From the NCBI GenBank assembly GCA_020740775.1, contig JAHEWK010000003.1:868001-932000 (forward strand): a stretch of DNA of 64,000 nt, read 5' to 3'. Shown piece by piece: positions 53,141-63,342 of this stretch. Position 1 is the stretch's first letter. Each line of letters starts with the position of its first letter. This DNA comes from Ilyonectria destructans. Lineage: Eukaryota; Ascomycota; Sordariomycetes; Hypocreales; Nectriaceae. The translations under genes were made by a program, and so were the position numbers. The notes under the pieces were generated by a model, which was given only the letters and a program-made list of their open reading frames with translations, was not told the origin of the DNA and made no database searches.

Positions 53141-55211
53141 ATGGACGGCTTCTCAGTAGTTTCGTTGACGTCTTCCGCCGCAACCATCTCCAACCGTGCG
53201 CTTTCGAGCGCCGAGGAGCTGAAGGAGCTTATCCAGAACTTGGACTCGCAGCACTTCACCATCCCGCACCTCTCCCCCTTGGGCGACGCGCTCCACCAGC
53301 TCCACCAACAAGTCGCTCAATTACAAACGGCCCTGAATGGGGCGTCCGCCATCTCGGTGAGGCTCCAGACTCACTTGAGCCAGTCGCTCGAGGCGTGCGA
53401 TGGAATCGCGGCCGTGCTGAACAAGCAGGTCATGCGCCTGCAGCCTGATAACTTGCTCCTGTTTGATGAGAAATTCTGTGCGGTGCACAGCCATACGCTT
53501 GTCTCGTACTGTCAATTGTTCGACGTATTCGTGAAGCTGCTGTCTTTGTACGTTCAATATTTCGTGACTGTGAGCGCGTGGTTAACATTGTCGTCATAGG
53601 CCAGACAAGGAACACCAGGATGCTGCCCTGGACTCCACTGAGAGCATGGCGTGTCTCGACCAAGTTAGTATTGCCTCCCAGAGAGTTTCAGAAACACGAG
53701 ATATCTTGCTCCCCGAGGGCGCGCCTCCTACTGTATCGAGTAGCAAGGGGCCTCTTCCAGGCGACAGCAACGAACCCCCGCCATATGAGCCTGCAGTTCC
53801 TGGACCCTCGTCGTCAGCGGCGGCTGGACCATCGAATCCGATTTCGGGCTTTTCCATGTCGTCGTTCACAAACTCCTTCAAGGCTATGACGTCCAACCTT
53901 TGGCCGAAGCCGGATCCTCTTGCAACCGCCTTCTGTCAAGCCGCTCTAAGAGGTGATGTGAAACAAATGAGCGGGTTTCTCGCCCAAGGAGGAAATATGA
54001 ACGGTCGAGATGGCGATGGTAACACGCCCTTGACCTGCGCAATCTTGGCCGATAAGGAGGAAGCTGTCATGTTTCTACTTACGTCTGGTGCCGACGTATC
54101 TTCGCGGGACGGGTCCAAGTTGCCGCCCGTGTTCTTGGCCGCCTCAGCCGGTAGCGTCGATGCGGTCAGGCTCCTCATCGGCAAGGGGGCAGACATAAAC
54201 CAGAAGAGTTGGTCTGGGCAGTCTTTCTTCGTCGATGTCGTTGCGAGCGAAAACGTGAAGGGGATCCAGGCGCTTTTGGAGAACGGCGCAAATGCAAACA
54301 CTGCGAGTATATCGGGACGATCCGTCATTGCCCAAGTCGTCAAGAAGGGCAACATAGAGCTTGCTACTCTGCTTCTGCGACATGGAGCAGAGGCCAACTC
54401 ATACGACATCACCGGGAACTCTTTGATAGCCTTGGCTACTGGCCAGCCCAACGTGGAAATGGCTCGCTTGCTTCTGAGTTACGGTGCAAGCGCAACTGGA
54501 CGGAGCCTCAATGGAAACACACTGCTGGTGGACGCAATTAACAAGCGACGGATGGAGATTGCGACTCTGCTCCTCGGGCGTGGAGCGGACGCAAGTGCTC
54601 GAGATCTCCAGGGCAACCCAATTCTTGTCGCGGTCCTCCGAGACACAAAGCTTACCGAGCAGGAGCGGTTGGACACCGCGAACCTGCTCCTCAGGCACGG
54701 TGCTTCTCCTAACGTTAATGATAGCACCTGGAGCATGGCTGCGATGTGCTACGTCATGGAGAACGGGTCTTCGGAGCTGGTTAAGCTAATGCTGCGGTAT
54801 GGCGCGTCGACGGATTTGAAGATGAAGGGCGGAGAGACGCTGCTCTTGTATGCCATGGACAATGGGAGAAGCGATCAAGCGACGAAGCTGGTTCAGCACG
54901 GTGCCGATGTGAACGCAACGGATAAGAAGGGGCGGACGCCTTTGATGCAGGCGATCATCAAGGCCGACTTGGAGTTGATTAAGCTGCTTCGGCGTTACGG
55001 TGCCGACGTCAACGCAGGAGGCGTCGTGTCTCCGGCAGACCTCGCTCCCGCCATGAACAATTTTGAGATATTGAGGCTTCTAGGCCTAGAGATCCCGGCT
55101 ATGCCCCCGCCTCCGGCAGCGCAGGCATCGGGAAGCACAGTGACTGACGAGGCCGATCCTCCTCGGCCGCAGTCACCTCCGCCGGGGTATGACAAGGCAG
55201 TTGGGCACTAA
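53141..55211 (+). CDS. Ankyrin-repeat protein with helical N-terminal domain
   Basis: Exons are 53141-53547 and 53600-55211 (672 aa); GTACGT donor, CATAG acceptor, joined as KLLSLPDKEHQ. Residues 1-165 form a helical region (heptad-like ALHQLHQQVAQLQTAL, then LDSTESMACLDQVSIASQRV) resembling the N-terminal modules that precede ankyrin arrays in fungi. A Pro/Ser-rich linker with PPPYEP follows. About 11 ankyrin repeats run from residue 250 to 625 (GNTPLTCAILADKEEAVMFLLTSGADV type). The C-terminus is Pro-rich and ends PPPGYDKAVGH; PPPGY and PPPYEP are PPxY-type motifs that WW domains can bind, for example those of Rsp5/NEDD4 ubiquitin ligases. No NACHT or catalytic domain. It may be an adaptor. 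Confidence 0.8.
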
Positions 55212-55307
55212 GGGGGAGGGGGCGGGACGGGATGAGTATATTATGAAGGAATGAATTACCTGTAAATGCGTTAATGTCTCTATCTCTATCTTTCATCTCT
55301 ATCTTGT

Positions 55308-56081
55308 CTATTGGCCGAGAATCTGCTTCAACCACCACACGTGTATCCGCGCGTCCTTTGTTAGCTCCGGGTGGAAGCTTGTACCCAGGACATTGCCCTG
55401 TCTAACTGCAATAATATCTCCTGAATCATCCTTTGTGTTTGCTTGCGACACGCCGGGCTTCATCTTATGTAGTCTGCCGGGCAACTTAGCTAAGACCTCG
55501 ACGGGCGGCCGAGAATCGCTCGTCGCCAAGATCTCCTCCACTACGGGCGCGCGGATGAAGACACCTGGGAATCCTGACTGGGCGCCCTCGCCGTCCAAGA
55601 ATGGCAGATCCATATTGGACTCGAAGCTCTCGATCTGGCGACCGAAGTGGTTGCGGTGCACGCGGACGCCGAGGCCGCCGATGAGCTCCTGGCCGCCCTT
55701 CTTGGTGGCGTTTGCTTCGTCCGAGAGCAGGATGAGGCCGGCGCATGTGCCCCACGTCGGCCGTTTGTGGATTCTAGATGTCGGGTCAGCGCACGGTTTG
55801 CGACGAAGGGATTAGAGAGGGAAGAGGTACTTGACAAACTCTCGCAGCGGCTCGAGGAGTCCAGATTGCGCGGCGACGAAAGAAATGGTGGTGCTCTCGC
55901 CACCGGGGATGATGAGCGCATCACATTGCGCCAGCTGCTCCTGGGTGCGGACTTCAAGGAGGGTGAATGCGGTTTTGGAAGCCTCCGCGGAGGAAAGATG
56001 GTCGACGGCGGTTCGCAAAAGATCCAAGTGCTCAGAGAAGCCGCCCTGGAGCGCGAGCACTCCGACCGTGAGGCTCATCAT
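55308..56081 (-). CDS. PDX2: Pyridoxal 5'-phosphate synthase glutaminase subunit PDX2/SNO
   Basis: Class I glutaminase that supplies ammonia to PDX1 in the DXP-independent vitamin B6 pathway. Exons are 56081-55831 and 55773-55308 (238 aa), intron of 57 nt. Motifs: VGVLALQGGFSEH start, IIPGGESTT oxyanion region, nucleophile Cys94 in WGTCAGL, and His218/Glu220 in SFHPEL completing the triad. All catalytic residues are intact. A longer loop (about residues 25-45) and an insert before residue 190 are typical of fungal members. It lies head-to-head with PDX1 across 1.26 kb. Confidence 0.95.
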
Positions 56082-57339
56082 GATGGCGGGGTTGAAGGTG
56101 GGCGGCGGGGGGGAACAGTGGTTTGGTGGGAGCCCAGAGAAATACCGAACCGCCCACGAGTAAGTACCGTGAAGGAGGCCAAAGATGATGCGACCGGGTC
56201 AAAAGAAGGGCGCGCGCGTACCCGGGCAATAATACCGAAGTTGCGATGAGTCGATGAGTCGAAGAGTCGAAGACCGGCGTGGACACCCGGGCGGGCGGCG
56301 ACAAAAGTTGGAACCGGGACGCCGCCGAGTCAGGGCGCAGGCGGGCGTGGTACGCTGGGGAAAACTGGAGTGCCCCTGGAAGGAGTGGATAGAGGCCTGG
56401 ATGGAGGGGATGGAGGGGATGGAGCTCCCTGGAAGCAGTGGAAGAAGTGGATAGAAGCCACTGAATTCACATGATTCCCCACGAAAAAAGGCGGGAGCCG
56501 GGAACGATGGGCCTGCAGGTCAGCGCGCTAATGCTAGCCCTGCAGCGGAACTGCTCAGTTCGGTGGGCATCCAATGCATCCAATGCATCCAAACCTGGCG
56601 ACGGCGCATTTGGCGGCGGAGTTGGACGTCCAGCGCGTCGACGGCTTCGTCTTCTTGCATCGCGACTCATGCACGTGGCGGTGCTAGCACGGCAGTCTAC
56701 GAAGTACCTCCCTACACACTCCGTCCATGACTCCGTACTCCGGTCTCCGCTCCCGAAGCACCTCGCCGCCGCACCGCCGCAGCACCGTCACATCGTAGAT
56801 TATCGCGGCTACTGTACGCAGGCGGTGCCCCCGGCCGCATCCTGCATATCGCCAACGACTCTTATCCCTTCCCTTCCCGACGCTTTCCGCGGTTCCCGCC
56901 ATGTGTGTCACTCGCGCGGGCGCCGCACCAATGGCGCATGTCAACGGCGCCCTACATTGGCCGAGGGAGCGCTCATTAAGGTTCCGAAGTCTTGGAGACG
57001 AGCAGAAAAAAGTCTCATAGAATACGTAATCTCCGCCTTACTGTGCTGCTAGCTGGCTACTTTGATGCTGCTCCTTGGGGCTTGTGCATCTCCTTTGCAT
57101 CTCTGTTGCATCTCTGTGCATCACGGGTTGCAGGTTCAGTCTAGTCAAAAGGGAAAGTCCGGTTTCATCTTTCATCTCCCCAGCTTCTTAAACGACTGCT
57201 TGTGATATCATTGCACCATTTTTTCTCCAGAACATTCCTCATACTTTCCATCTACGAGTCCCAAACAGCACACAGATACCCATCTTCTCCCTCTTCTCTC
57301 TCCTCCCCCCTAAACTTCACACTCTTCACACTCTTCACC
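56082..57339. promoter_or_regulatory. Shared divergent promoter of PDX2 and PDX1
   Basis: Contains two adjacent TGAGTCG motifs (about 56247-56262), one base from the Gcn4/CPC1 consensus TGASTCA. Also present are short tandem arrays at 56399-56424 (ATGGAGGGG-like) and 56567-56592 (GCATCCAAT-like), and four TGCATC elements spaced 11-12 nt at 57084-57122, about 220-255 nt before the PDX1 ATG. The PDX1 leader is CT-rich. Regulation by general amino-acid control is suggested by the motif and by yeast SNZ/SNO biology but is not shown. Confidence 0.5.
57084..57122 (+). repeat. Four TGCATC elements spaced about one helical turn
   Basis: TGCATCTC-type elements recur at about 57084, 57096, 57107 and 57118, the last followed by ACGG. 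The helical phasing is what binding sites for one factor on one DNA face would show. Confidence 0.6.
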
Positions 57340-58281
57340 ATGACCAACGAAGCCGTCGTCGGTTCTGTCCCCGCCGCCAATGGCGAGGCGCCCAAGGCCT
57401 CCTTCACCGTCAAGGCCGGCCTCGCCCAGATGCTCAAGGGCGGTGTCATCATGGACGTCACCAACGCCGAGCAGGCTCGCATTGCTGAGGAGGCCGGTGC
57501 CTGCGCCGTCATGGCCCTCGAGCGTGTCCCCGCCGACATCCGCAAGGACGGCGGCGTTGCTCGCATGTCTGACCCTGCTGTCATCAAGGAGATTCAGGAG
57601 GCCGTCACCATCCCCGTCATGGCCAAGGCTCGCATTGGCCACTTTGTCGAGTGCCAGATCCTCGAGGCCCTTGGCGTCGACTACATCGACGAGAGCGAGG
57701 TTTTGACCCCCGCGGACCCTGATAGCCACGTCGAGAAGAGCCCCTTTGGCGTCCCCTTTGTCTGTGGCTGCCGCAACCTGGGCGAGGCCCTCAGGAGAAT
57801 CGCCGAGGGCGCCGCCATGATCCGGACCAAGGGTGAGGCCGGCACCGGCGACGTTGTGGAGGCCGTCCGCCACATGAAGCAGGTCAATGCCGAAATTGCC
57901 CAGGCCAAGGCCGCCCTGGCCGAAGGTGGTATCGTGCGCATCCGAGAGCTCGCTCGCCAGCTCGAGGTCGATGCTGAGCTCCTCCGCCAAACCGCCGAAC
58001 TCGGCCGCCTCCCCGTCGTCAACTTCGCCGCCGGCGGCGTGGCCACCCCCGCCGACGCCGCCCTGATGATGCAGCTGGGCTGCGACGGCGTCTTCGTCGG
58101 CAGCGGAATTTTCAAGTCTGGCGATCCCGCCAAGCGCGCCAAGGCCATCGTGCGGGCGACCACCCACTTCAAGGACCCCAAGGTGCTGGCCGAGTGCAGC
58201 ACGGGGCTTGGCGAGGCCATGGTCGGCATCAACTGCGACACCATGAAGCCTGAGGAGAAGCTCGCTGTCCGGGGCTGGTAG
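57340..58281 (+). CDS. PDX1: Pyridoxal 5'-phosphate synthase subunit PDX1/SNZ
   Basis: TIM-barrel synthase that makes PLP from ribose 5-phosphate, glyceraldehyde 3-phosphate and ammonia from PDX2; forms a dodecamer bearing up to 12 PDX2 subunits. 313 aa, single exon. The ATG at 57340 is after a CT-rich leader; the upstream open frame is UTR. Near-canonical throughout: [29 protein letters not shown], Lys96 in VMAKARIGH (first Schiff base), [10 protein letters not shown], Lys164 in [10 protein letters not shown] (second Schiff base), [27 protein letters not shown]. Strong codon bias (C-ending codons) fits high expression. Confidence 0.98.
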   Translation: MTNEAVVGSVPAANGEAPKASFTVKAGLAQMLKGGVIMDVTNAEQARIAEEAGACAVMALERVPADIRKDGGVARMSDPAVIKEIQEAVTIPVMAKARIGHFVECQILEALGVDYIDESEVLTPADPDSHVEKSPFGVPFVCGCRNLGEALRRIAEGAAMIRTKGEAGTGDVVEAVRHMKQVNAEIAQAKAALAEGGIVRIRELARQLEVDAELLRQTAELGRLPVVNFAAGGVATPADAALMMQLGCDGVFVGSGIFKSGDPAKRAKAIVRATTHFKDPKVLAECSTGLGEAMVGINCDTMKPEEKLAVRGW

Positions 58282-61200
58282 AAAATCATCATGACTTGCA
58301 CCGCGGGCGTTTGGGGTCGTTCCACATGTGGGAAGCAGACAAAAAGATTATGCTGGATTATTACAAAAAGCTGTTGTCGGCCGTGTTCGTCACGATTGCA
58401 TCTTGTCTTGCATAGGAACGGGAATTGCTCGAGTATTCTTGGGCCTTGATGATCAATTAATAACAAAATCTGAATTACACATTACTATCCTCTTATCCCC
58501 TCAGACCGTGACATGTCATTCACTCCTACTCTTGTTATGCGTCTTTCTCTGGAAGATGACGGGTTGGTAACGCAAAGTTTCTCTAGTGCATGGCGCTCGT
58601 TCCTATTTCTCGGCGCCAGAACCCGATCCAAGATGCTAACAGAGTTTGCACGACAGAACGGGTCAACACCTTGGTACTCTGGCCTTCCAGTTAACAAAGT
58701 TGATAAAGCATGGAGGTCGAATTACTTACTGAAAATAGGTTTAAAATTGTAGCTCGTCGTTCTTGAAACGTCGCGCGTTCTTCACATGCAGCATCAGAGC
58801 AACTCTAGAAGGGGCGTGGCTTAGACCTTGCTGCCCAAAATTGGCTTCATCCCAAACCAAGAGTCAGTCACATCAGACCTGTGTGGAGATTGTAGAGAAT
58901 GGTTTAAAAGAATTTGGAGCTGAAAGGTCCACGATGGGTGACATTCAGGAGGGGTTGAAGCTACCATTCTTCAAGTCGGGGATATCTCTGTGTTGCTCAG
59001 CATATTTCAAGAGCCAAGTCTAAACCCTTTCTCGTCCCAGCATACTTCTCCATTCACCGAGGTCAGATAAGTCACACGTAGAGCTGAAAATATCCCGAAC
59101 GTGACTGCAATCTTCCCCCTTGTTTCTGGGCATCGTCGCTTCGTTTTTGGTACTTGATGGGATATGAGAGGCTATTTGTTGTGAACCATTTCTAAGTAAG
59201 ATGGCCTAGTGTGGTAACGAAACTGTCCTCGATATCCCAACGTTACTAGTTCTTTTATATTCTTGACTGTGTTGACATCTAAATCCGTACAGTCGATCTG
59301 GGTTGCAGTTCGGGCTCTGTGTGTGATTGGTCGTTTAGAGTCATCCAATTTGTTTTAGCTAGTAGGTTCAGCTTAGCGAGGGATGCATAGCCCAGGAGCT
59401 GTTGTCGTGAGTTGCTAGCCTCTATCATAGTTTAGCACGGAAGCTGGCGTGGCGAAATAGGCACTGAACGCTGCGGAATCTGCGACTGGCTCGAGAACTC
59501 AAACTCCGCCCAGATCTACAACCATACATGCAGCCTCCGTTAAGAATGACAAAATAGATGCTACAGTTGGGCGAGTGTCAAGTCCCGCTATATTTACTTC
59601 TTTTGGATTCAGCGAATACAAGACTATCTTTACATTGTTTCTACCCAACCATGCCTAAAACACCATTTATGCATAATTAAGCCCATATGGTCTTCGTCAA
59701 TTCCTGCTTATATGACAATACTCAAGATGAAGCTGCCTTGCTGTCATGATGGTTTTAGTTACCTCTGCCAAAAGCCAGAGGGTATATTTTACCTGCGATA
59801 ATAGAAAAGTGAACTTGAAACCTCTTGATTCCTAGCCAAAACTTTGTCTAAATCCTGTCTTTCTCAGGACGAAAAATGTAGCAGTCGGGCAATCCTGACT
59901 TACAAGCGTCTGAGTCAGAAGATAATCATATCAAGTCGCAAGATCACTCAAAGACTATAGCCATATTCCTGAGCACATTTGTATGAAGTATTAACTCAAC
60001 TTAAAGCCAGCAACGAGTTAGTCCTTACCACATATGGAAAGCACTCCATCTAGCCACTATGCCACAAGATGGCTCACAGTATCCAGGATACCTAGGTCAT
60101 CTGCGACTGCTTAGTCGCGATTAAACATGATGTGAGGACTGCAGTTAAGTTTGATCTTGTTCTGCGACTGGGTGGTATTTCTGGATTTTTTTCTTCACCA
60201 GTCAATCGGCGATCACCTTGACGAAATAGAAGATTGCTGAGCCGACGATGTGTCGGTATTCAGCTCACCTTAGAGTTGGGCCGCTTACCCTGTAGCAAGT
60301 AGCAAAGGACTGACAAAATGAATCACTCAATGAGTGAAGGAGGATTACATTATATTGAACTAGACAAGCGACAACACCTTTCAGGACTCTCTAATGAGTC
60401 GGGGTTTTCGGTCTTTTGGGGAATTAGGTCATTTGATCAGATCCTTGCCGCGACTAGGGCCAAGATTGACGGCTTCCTTCAACAGGAAATGCCGTGCCGG
60501 ATAGGGACCAGTGGCCTGACCCATTGGGGCCATAAATTGGGAGACCTCGTACAGGGTCTATTAGCAGCGATCATCATCCTAGCATCTCATTCAATTGACA
60601 GTCTTTTGGCCTATTCTTTTGAGACCCCTCAGAGATCCATTTGATCAAATGGTATCAGCTGAAAAGGTCGTCAATTTTGCTCAATTGGGCTATTTATCTG
60701 AATTTTAATTCCGACCTTACCTACCCTTTCTGTCACAACACTATTGCGGTCATCACAGCTCTGCTTCTGGGTGGGTTGTGTGTTCTTAGTGTCCTCTGTC
60801 CCCGCCCTCACTCACTAATCTTTTCTGTTCATTGTGGAGGTCTAGGCATGGTCATCATCGGAGCCTTCGTGTGGGGAACATTCTGGTACACTTTACTCGG
60901 TACTTGGTTTTCCCCATCTTTCATAAGCAATTTCATCTCGCTTCTTATTCCTAAGTTTCTGTTACTTTTGACGAAGGTTCGGTTGAGTATGAGACTCCGA
61001 TATCTCTAATTTGAGTACGAGAAAGACTTTAAAGTCTCTTGAGTCGCATCAAGCGAGCTGATTGAGCTGCGGTCATGGGTAACTAAAGTCACTAGAGTTA
61101 CATTAATCCAATGTCTGAGTTGATTGGCCTCACCTTGATGACTTATCTAACAGTTGGTTCCTCTCGGAGTTGAGTACCACTATTATGAACTTGGATGTCA

Positions 61201-61457
61201 AAATGCGTCTTGCAAACCGCGTATGATACCCCTGGTTGTTGTCTCACAAGTAGTGCTGATATGGATCCAAATTATGTAAGTTGCCTCATGGACGACTACA
61301 ACCCCGCAGACGATACGTGGCTGCCTAATTCAAATTTGATCATCTGGGTGAAGAAACAAAGCGTGCTCAGCGTTCTTAAGACACACCGCAACTGAAACTG
61401 GCACGCCTTCTACCCGAAAAGAACACCAACAGGGTTCTGTATCACCCAACTGCTAAC
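58282..61457. other. Gene-poor, AT-richer stretch
   Basis: About 3.2 kb without a recognisable gene. Two frames around 60318-61009 (108 and 122 aa; the second has two hydrophobic segments) are the longest; neither has a known motif or splice evidence. The base composition is visibly AT-richer than the rest of the window and T-rich tracts are common. No terminal repeats, integrase or reverse transcriptase motifs found, so I cannot say that it is a transposon relic. Confidence 0.5.
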
Positions 61458-62183
61458 ATGACCGTTGTTGAAATTGATGTCATCTCTGACTTTGTCTGCG
61501 CGGTAGGGCTTCAGTCTTTGTTGGCTTGTTTGAAGTGAGGAATTGACAACGCCCAGTGGTGCTACATCGGCAAGCGGAAGTTAGACATGGCGATATCCCT
61601 GTACCAGAAAACATACCCAGGCGGGAAATCCGACATATTTTCCATCAGCTACCACCCATATTATTTGAATTACGGCCCATCGACCCACAGCGTCGACAAG
61701 CACGAAATCGCAGACGCCAGACTGGGCAGCATGACGCCAGAGCAGCGGACAAAACTGTTTCAGCGAATGAATCAAATCGGGCGTGCAGTCGGAATCAATT
61801 TTCAAGGCGGTGGCAAAATTGGAGATACGCGACAAGCTCATCGCTTGGTTCATCTCAGCCGTACTAAGAGCCCGGAAATTCAGAATGCTCTCGTCGACGG
61901 CATCTTTGCGGCGTACCACGAGCTCGAGAAGGACATTTCGTCCAAGGATGTTCTCAGGGAGATCGCTATCGGCTCCGGCCTGGAAGGCGCAGCGGTTGAT
62001 GAATGGCTTCACTCGGATTTGGGGGCGACCATTGTCGATGAAGAAGCCCAGAGAAACCGAGACACTTTGGCTGGCTCAGGTGTCCCAGCCTACACCATTC
62101 AAGGATCACACCACATCAATGGTGCCGAAGATGCACAAGATTTCATGGAGATTTTTATCAAAGTGAAAGAAGGCGATTCGTAG
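61458..62183 (+). CDS. DsbA-like (FrnE-type) thioredoxin-fold oxidoreductase
   Basis: Exons are 61458-61502 and 61557-62183 (223 aa); GTAGGG donor, CCCAG acceptor, 54-nt intron. The first exon encodes MTVVEIDVISDFVCA and the second continues WCYIGKRKLDMAI, so the active-site CAWC is assembled across the junction. The usual FrnE motif is VCPWCYIGK; here Pro is replaced by Ala. Further family features: HPYYLN, DTRQAHRL, ILREIAIGSGL-type helix (VLREIAIGSGL) and the cis-Pro loop GVPAYTI. FrnE-like proteins act as disulfide oxidoreductases/isomerases and are sometimes near polyketide clusters; none is seen here. Convergent with the ACC deaminase gene, 61 nt between stops. Confidence 0.85.
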
Positions 62184-62244
62184 AAATAACGTGTCTTTAA
62201 CGGCTTTTACTAGATGCTTGCTTGGATATCATAAAATACAGTTC

Positions 62245-63342
62245 TTACAGCGAAGAATAGGCGTTGAGAGCCAGCTGTCCTCCCAGGTGGGCATACAGAA
62301 CGTTACCGCTCGCAATCTCACCCTTCTTAATCATGCCCATCATACCAGCCAGAGACTTGCCCTCGTACACGGGGTCAGTGATGAAAGCCTCAGTGGCGGC
62401 ACCGAACTTCATGGCGGCAATGGTCTCCTCATCCGGGATACCGTAGATCTTGGCATTGTACTCGGGGTTGAGGATGACGTCGGCCTCGGTGATGTCGTCC
62501 TCCTTCAGGCCAATCTTCTCGCCGGTGAACTTGGCGATGCGCAGGACCTGGTCGAAGGTCTGCTGGACCTTGCCAGAGGCGTCGATGCCGACGACCTTGC
62601 GCTTGGGGGAGCCGAGCTTCTCGGCGAGCTTAAAGCCGGCAATCATGCCGCCAAGAGTCGAGCCGGTGACAGCGCACACCAGAACGGTGTCGAAGAAGAC
62701 GCCGAGCTCCTTCTCCTGGGCCTCAACTTCGAAGGCCCAGCGGGCGAAGCCGAGACCGCCCAGGGGGTGGTCGGAGGCTCCGGCGGGGATGTAGTAGGGC
62801 TTGCCGCCCTTGGCGACGATCTCGGCCTTGAGGTCGGCCAGAGTGGTCTTGTGCTCGATGCCGAAGGTGGAGGGGTCGAGTCTAACGTCGCCGCCCATCA
62901 GGCGCGAGAGCTGGATGTTTCCGACCTTCTCGTAGCCGGGATCCTCCCAGTCAACCCAGTGCTCCTGGACGGTGGCAGCCTTGAGACCGAGCTTGGTGGC
63001 CACGGCAGTGACAGCACGGGTGTGGTTGGACTGGACACCACCGATGGAAACGAGGGTATCGCACCCCTCAGCGAGTGCTTCGGATGCAAGGTACCTGGTG
63101 GGGAAATGTTAGTAAAATGGTCTGATCGGGTTGAGGATGTCCAATTCAACGTACTCAAGCTTTCGGACCTTGTTTCCACCGTAGGCAAGACCGGAGTTGC
63201 AGTCCTCGCGCTTGGCGTAGACCCCGACCTTTCCACCCAGGGCCGCGGCCATCCGGGGGAGCTCCTGGATGGGAGAGGCGCCGAAGAGGAAGGACTCTCG
63301 GGGGATGCTGGCGAAGGGCTCGGGAAGCGTGAGGCTGGCCAT
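62245..63342 (-). CDS. 1-Aminocyclopropane-1-carboxylate (ACC) deaminase
   Basis: PLP enzyme that breaks down ACC, the ethylene precursor, to 2-oxobutyrate and ammonia; in plant-associated microbes it lowers plant ethylene. Exons are 63342-63155 and 63094-62245 (345 aa), intron of 60 nt with GTACGT donor and CACCAG acceptor, restoring VRKLEYLASEAL. Motifs: Lys58 in [10 protein letters not shown] (PLP Schiff base), catalytic Ser in [14 protein letters not shown] phosphate loop, and YEGKS plus HLGG near the C-terminus, whose Glu and Leu are the residues that distinguish ACC deaminase from D-cysteine desulfhydrase. Length is standard for the family. Confidence 0.92.

Noticed and set aside
57310..58167. 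285-aa minus-strand frame opposite PDX1
   Set aside because: Gly/Asp/His-rich mirror of a strongly biased coding sequence; PDX1 is unambiguous on the other strand.
60318..61009. Two adjacent frames, the second with two hydrophobic segments
   Set aside because: AT-rich DNA with T-runs yields Phe/Leu/Ile-rich frames by chance; no conserved motif and no splice signals joining them.
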